DNA of 64,000 nucleotides from contig CM042994.1 of the NCBI GenBank assembly GCA_023678885.1, positions 18,447,073 through 18,511,072 on the forward strand. Direction: 5' to 3'. This document shows, piece by piece, positions 59,207 through 64,000 of the stretch. Positions within the stretch are counted from its first letter, which is position 1, and every line of letters begins with the position of its first letter. The notes beneath the pieces are model-generated. The model was given only the letters and a program-made list of their open reading frames with translations, was not told where the DNA came from and did no database searches. This DNA comes from Pogostemon cablin. Taxonomy: Eukaryota; Streptophyta; Magnoliopsida; Lamiales; Lamiaceae. Both the position numbers and the translations under genes were made by a program.

Positions 59207-59452
59207 CTAAGCTCTAAGGTACTTGTTTCTAAGCTTTGATGCATACGTAACTCCTAAACCAAATTTGATTTGTCTTAATTGATTAGGCAATGTATATATT
59301 GCATTTGCATTGTTCACCCATTCATTAACAGCAGCTCTTGAATTTGAGCAAATCGTAACAGCAGCTCTTGAATTTGAGCAAACCGTAACAGTAGCTTCTT
59401 CATTGTCTAATAGAATGTTAAACAATAATTTTCTTCTATATGCTCTTGTCAC
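59207..59452 (-). pseudogene. Possible gene fragment, not identified
   Basis: This 81-codon frame has a more protein-like composition than most frames here: RAYRRKLLFNILLDNEEATV near the start and LPNQLRQIKFGLGVTYASKL near the end. A 30-base tandem duplication inside it repeats the residues CSNSRAAV. I do not recognise the family and see no promoter or splice structure. It could be a scrap of a host gene or chance. Confidence 0.25.
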
Positions 59453-59454
59453 AA

Positions 59455-60189
59455 CAATAATTAAGTAAATTAAAAAGAACCTGATTTAATTGAAATAAGT
59501 CAGATTAATTCATTCAGTTTAAGTGAAAGAACCCATTTGGACCCAGTTTAATTGAAAAGAACTAGTTGAACCCGGTTTAATTGAACAGTTCAACCCATTT
59601 TAATTAAAAAGAAGTTTAATTGAACAGTTGAACCTAGTATAATTAAAAAGAACATGGGTTGTCGTGTGGTATCGTGTAGCGTTGCTGATAGTTCTACGAA
59701 TGGCTGTTATTTTTTTTATTTTTTTTTTCATTTCTATCGATATGATTTTTTTATTTTGATAATGAGGCTGTTATTTTTTTATTATTTTTTTTCATTTATA
59801 TCATTATATGATTTTTTTATTTTTATAATGAAAATGTAACAGTGATTCAAATATATTCTTATTCTATTATATTTTTGGGTTTTTATATATAATATATTTA
59901 ACATACGTATATTAAAAGAAAATGTACTTAGAAAAAATCAGTAATTTTATGTATATTTAGAAAAATGTAGTTAGAAAAAAATCAGTAATTTTGATAAAAA
60001 TAATATATATCAAGGATAGTAAAATTGGTAATTATCCAATTAAATAAATAATTCATAAAGTAGATAAAAGATAATAACATTTTATTAAAAAATCATAAAG
60101 GTTCAAAAAAACTTAGATAGGATATTTATGACATGTCATCATATATTAATACTCTTCATATTTCAATTGACATTTTAAATAAAAAAATT
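59455..60189. other. Gene-free stretch with short tandem repeats
   Basis: GTTTAATTGAACAGTTSAACC-type units repeat at 59520-59640. A roughly 65-base T-rich unit (TGATTTTTTTATTTT.ATAATG) is duplicated at 59700-59840. No gene. Confidence 0.5.
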
Positions 60190-60280
60190 AATTTTTTTAC
60201 TAATTAAAGTGTATACCCTTAAAATAAAATATTATACTCTTGAACACCTTTTGCATCACAAGAGACCAATTCATTCTATA
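60190..60280. mobile_element. Foldback MITE family, copy G (fragment)
   Basis: TAATTAAAGTGTATACCCTT, then TTTTGCATCACAAGAGACCAATT, matching the right end of copies A-D. The left end is missing. Confidence 0.5.
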
Positions 60281-60579
60281 AATAATTGGTAAAATCAATA
60301 AAAATGATAATATTTTTAATAGTTCAGTCTGGTATGAAATTGATTCACCAGTTGATTTTTTAAAATTACTCTTTAAATAGATGAATTATTGTTCTTTTGA
60401 ATAAAAATATTACTTCTCAAATGCTGCTCAAAAAGAATATAAAAAATCATAATATATCAATATTTTTTATTAAAAAAAGTAATAGTTCAGATGAATTATA
60501 AAAATTAACAAATATTTACAAACTCAATTTTAATGTTATATGATATAAAATAATGATTTAACTTAAAGAACTTAAGCTT

Positions 60580-61110
60580 TCGATTCTATACATGAATTAG
60601 TTTTTCAACCTCTTATTCTCTAGAGGTAAATCGAGTCAATAGTATTTGAATCGTTATTCCTCTTTCAATTGAATAATACTTGAATCAATACTTTAGAGGT
60701 AGATTTTAAAGAATATTTGAATCAATTCTTAAGAGGTAATACACGAATAGATTTTTTCTTGAATAATCGATTCTTAAAATGTAAATCAATTCAAGAATAC
60801 TTGAATCGATCATTTTACTCTTGAAAAATAAAATTTTCAAAACGTAAATCTATTCAAGAATACTTGAAACGATTCTCTTCCTCTTGAAGAATCCATTCAA
60901 GAATACTTGAATCGGTTCTCTTCCTTTTGAAGAATATTTGAATCGATTTTTTTAGAAGTAGTTCGAATCTCTACTTGATTTGCTTTAAGAGGAACTTGAA
61001 GAAAACTCCTATTCCTCTTGGAGAATAGAATGTGTATTTAGAATGAATAACCAAAAAGTCTTATTCATAGGTGGGGCGAGAGAGAATATTATATGGAATA
61101 TTCTTTTTTC

Positions 61111-61186
<76 letters not shown>

Positions 61187-61320
61187 TAATTTGATATTAA
61201 TTGATTAATTTATTGCATTAAAAGATTTAGTAATTAATTAATGATACCCAAATAAATAAATAAAATATTAAAGATTTAATCATTATTAAAATAATAAAGA
61301 CATTATTTGAAAAAAGAAAT
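60580..61320. repeat. Dispersed repeat with GAATACTTGAATCGAT units
   Basis: TTCAAGAATACTTGAATCGA recurs in variants at least six times (60620-60960). The part to 61020 is related to 21440-21760. The part 61037-61310 is related, inverted, to 32330-32573. An (AT)n tract (61114-61181) interrupts it. Confidence 0.6.
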
Positions 61321-61439
61321 ATTAAATAAGGAAAGGGATTATTACTATCTAGTACAAAATATAAATTAATATTACTAGTAGATACATAGTATCTATTTTA
61401 CTACTCCCATATACAAAAGCATGTAATGAAAGGTTCCAA

Positions 61440-61830
61440 TTACACATTTATTAATATATGTCTCTGAATACAAGTGTATTGAATATACTATTTTATTGAA
61501 TACTAATTAATGATGATATTCTAATATATGAATTCTAAATATTTAGCATATAATTTCTGAATACAAACAAAATTAAATCACCCTTTATTAATATGTCTTT
61601 GAATACAAGTATATTGAATATACCACTATTTATTGAATGAATACTAGATAATAATATTCTAATGTATCTGAATACTTAGCATATAATTTCTTAATACTTA
61701 GCATATAATTTCTTAATACAAGTAAATTTAAATTAATAGTTTTAAAATCACGACTAATTCATGATTTCTAATTTTAAAATCACGACTAATTCATGATTTC
61801 TGAATACATAACATTCAAAATTTAGTAATG
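61440..61830. repeat. Tandem repeats with TCTGAATACAAGTGTATTGA units
   Basis: A roughly 145-base unit (TTATTAATATGTCTYTGAAT ... TAGCATATAATTTC) occurs twice (about 61445, 61590). TAATACTTAGCATATAATTTC and TTTTAAAATCACGACTAATTC are each then locally duplicated. The motifs resemble the 15400-16050 repeat. Confidence 0.6.
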
Positions 61831-62363
61831 TATTCAGAATTATACATATAAACAAATTTATGATATTAGCATCATGTATTCAGAAATTTCATTAATACTT
61901 ATACATGCAATATCAACCACTTAAATTTTTAATAATGTATTCAAAAATTTTCATTAATACTTATATTCAAAATATCAACAACTTTCGTACTTTTAGGGAT
62001 TTTATAGAGTTTAAAGTGATCTTCCACCGATTTTTGTGGAGAAATTAGTGGGAGTATTTATCTTTCTATTATTTTTTTATATTAATTTTTGAACACAAAT
62101 AAAAGAGGGATAAAAGTGGTATTTCATGTACTTATTTTGTATTGATTAGTAATTTATTTTGTCTTATGTACCTAGTAGTAATATTGATTCATAAAATGTA
62201 CCTAGTAGTAATTGACCCATAAGGAAATTAATTAAAAGTAAATAATGTAAATATATATATATATATACACACACATATATATAATATAAATAAAATTAAT
62301 TTCTATATATTATTCTTTTAAATATTCATAAATTTGTAATGAATTTATTAATTTTATTTTTTA

Positions 62364-63907
62364 TAGGGGTGTGCGGATCGGGATTCAGTACAGATTTTTA
62401 AAAAATTCGTTCCAAATTTTCGATATGGATTTTTTTTTATAAAAAATCCGATATTGAATCCTTAAAGAAAAAATCCAATATTGAATCCATACCAAACTTC
62501 AGTTCGGATCGGAATGGATTTTCGAAAAAAATGGATTTTGACGGATCGAGCAGATTGGATCGGATTTCTCAATATAAATGGATTTTTGCACACATAAATA
62601 CTTAGAAAAATATCAATTAAACAAAAAAAAACTAAATTTCCCAAATCCAAATAAGAATAAATAGACAACCAAAATATTCATCAAACAAATTCGAAGTTTT
62701 AACATAATCATGAAAGTGCAATATTGATGATTCGTAAATCGTGATCATGAAGGTTTGTTGATCTGACCATTGTCATCACGTAAACTTTCATCTACAAAAC
62801 ACAATTAATATTGGTTGAATCTTGAACTGGTGGAGACAGACATTGGTTAGTTCACATTAAGAGTAGCATTATATATATATTAATAAAAGGTAATAATACT
62901 TTAAAAAGTAAGAAAAGATTTCTGTAATACTGCTTCACAATTCACATTAATAATTTCACTTTCATGAGACATATAAGAAGAGATAATATTTGAATAAAAC
63001 TTTATACTCGAATTGATGAAAAACGAGAGTGGTGCATTGCATTATTTCATAAACAATTCATATTATAAATAAAGAATGATAAACTTTTAATGAAAAGAGA
63101 AAATATAGTTAATAAAAATTGATAATTATTTAAAAAATTAAAAATAGTATTACAGAAGACGACCTCATGTTCTCTAAAAAATAGTAGTACTAAGATAAAG
63201 AAACTTAATAATTTTAGATTTTTTCGTTAAACCTTTAACTTTAAATTTAATGTTTATTTCAATTAAAGTCCACCTAATAATATTTTAAACACAAATATGG
63301 ATTATCATTTAAATTTTGCATTTTATCTTCATTAAATAAATATAAAATATAATAATTATTTATTAAGTGTACAATTGAATTTAGACTTTAGAGATACCAT
63401 TTACTTTTATTTATTATGTTCTCTTAAATAATACTCTGAACTTTGAACATATTATTTTATTTATCCTATTTTTTTATAAATTTATTTCACTTTGTGAAAT
63501 ATATTTTTTAATATACAGTAATAAATATTTAGAGAATTAGATATAAAATTCAAATTATTATTTGTAATTATATTATAATTAATTTTAATTTATTAATTAT
63601 GATTACGTTATAATTAGTAGAGTAAAATTAATTACTTCATGACATATAAAGTACCAACTATAAATAATAAGATAAACATATTATATATAATTTTAATGCA
63701 TAATTTAAATTCAATTTTTCGGTATGGTTCGGTTTGCTTATATCCAATATTTGGTACGGGAAAATGGGAAATATCCAAGTCCGTACCAAACGAAAAATCT
63801 GTTCGATTCGGAAAAAGTCAAAAAGTCAATGGTTTTTTCGATTCAGGATTAATTTGGTGCGGTTTCGGTACGATTTCTGTTAAATCCAATATCCGTGCAC
63901 ACCCCTA
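62364..63907. mobile_element. Non-autonomous hAT element, 1544 bp, perfect 8-bp TSD
   Basis: Starts TAGGGGTGTGCGGATC and ends ATCCGTGCACACCCCTA, inverted ends. ATTTTTTA flanks it at 62356-62363 and 63908-63915. Subterminal regions repeat GATCGGA, AATCCGATA and GGTTCGG motifs. The frames at 62462-62668 (-) and 63639-63908 (+) are made from these and are not genes; no transposase is present. Confidence 0.85.
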
Positions 63908-64000
63908 ATTTTTTATTTAATTTTATTAGTTTTAAATTATATAAATAACTAAAGAAAACAAATTTTATAATTCATATAATTGAATAATTAAGAAATATGT

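Noticed and set aside
63639..63908. 89-codon ORF with KSVRFGKSQKV-like residues
   Set aside because: Made of the hAT subterminal repeats and stops at the element's terminal inverted repeat.

Overview
This window is plant nuclear DNA, very AT-rich, and made almost entirely of transposable elements in different stages of decay. The evidence for a plant, most likely a eudicot, is Helitrons carrying plant-type RepHel and host-gene fragments, Ty1/Copia and TRIM-like LTR elements with the initiator-Met tRNA primer site, Stowaway, hAT, Mutator and PIF/Harbinger MITEs, and the absence of prokaryotic gene structure. LTR style hints at an asterid or Lamiales-like genome, but I cannot fix the species. 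I found no intact host gene and no rRNA or tRNA gene. Nearly every open reading frame is either a piece of a dead element or chance.

Layout. 1-302: hAT end. 1371-2584: Mutator-like element with a 9-bp target-site duplication (TSD). 2594-3173: CACTA terminus split by a Stowaway MITE. 3.7-11 kb: MITEs (Stowaway, PIF/Harbinger-like) and a Mariner-type element (9477-10622) with a GC-rich cargo. 11.1-15.3 kb: large inverted repeat of a non-coding retroelement-like sequence, with a hAT element in the left arm (8-bp TSD) and a cluster of TTCGACC motifs in the middle. 17.9-21.4 kb: dead Copia element containing a solo LTR (TSD ACATG). 23.0-28.0 kb: a decayed 5-kb Helitron (Rep plus PIF1-like helicase, two introns). 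29.8-41 kb: MITEs, AT palindromes, hAT and Stowaway copies, a possible SINE and Helitron 5' ends. 41.1-50.0 kb: a second Helitron of about 9 kb holding exon fragments of several unrelated host genes (RING1-like, UPF1-like, Di19-like and at least one unidentified) plus a PIF1 C-terminal piece. 50.0-51.0 kb: a small Helitron directly abutting it. 52.8-54.5 kb: probable solo LTR. 54.9-56.9 kb: TRIM/LARD-like element on the minus strand. 57-64 kb: tandem repeats, MITE pieces and a 1.5-kb hAT element.

The genes do not work together as a pathway. The most interesting object is the 41-50 kb Helitron, which has copied intron-containing fragments of at least three conserved plant genes, all in the same orientation as its own helicase. 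A second point of interest is a dispersed foldback family (about seven copies) with CTTGTG...ACAAGAGACCAAC ends and 9-bp TSD-like flanks.
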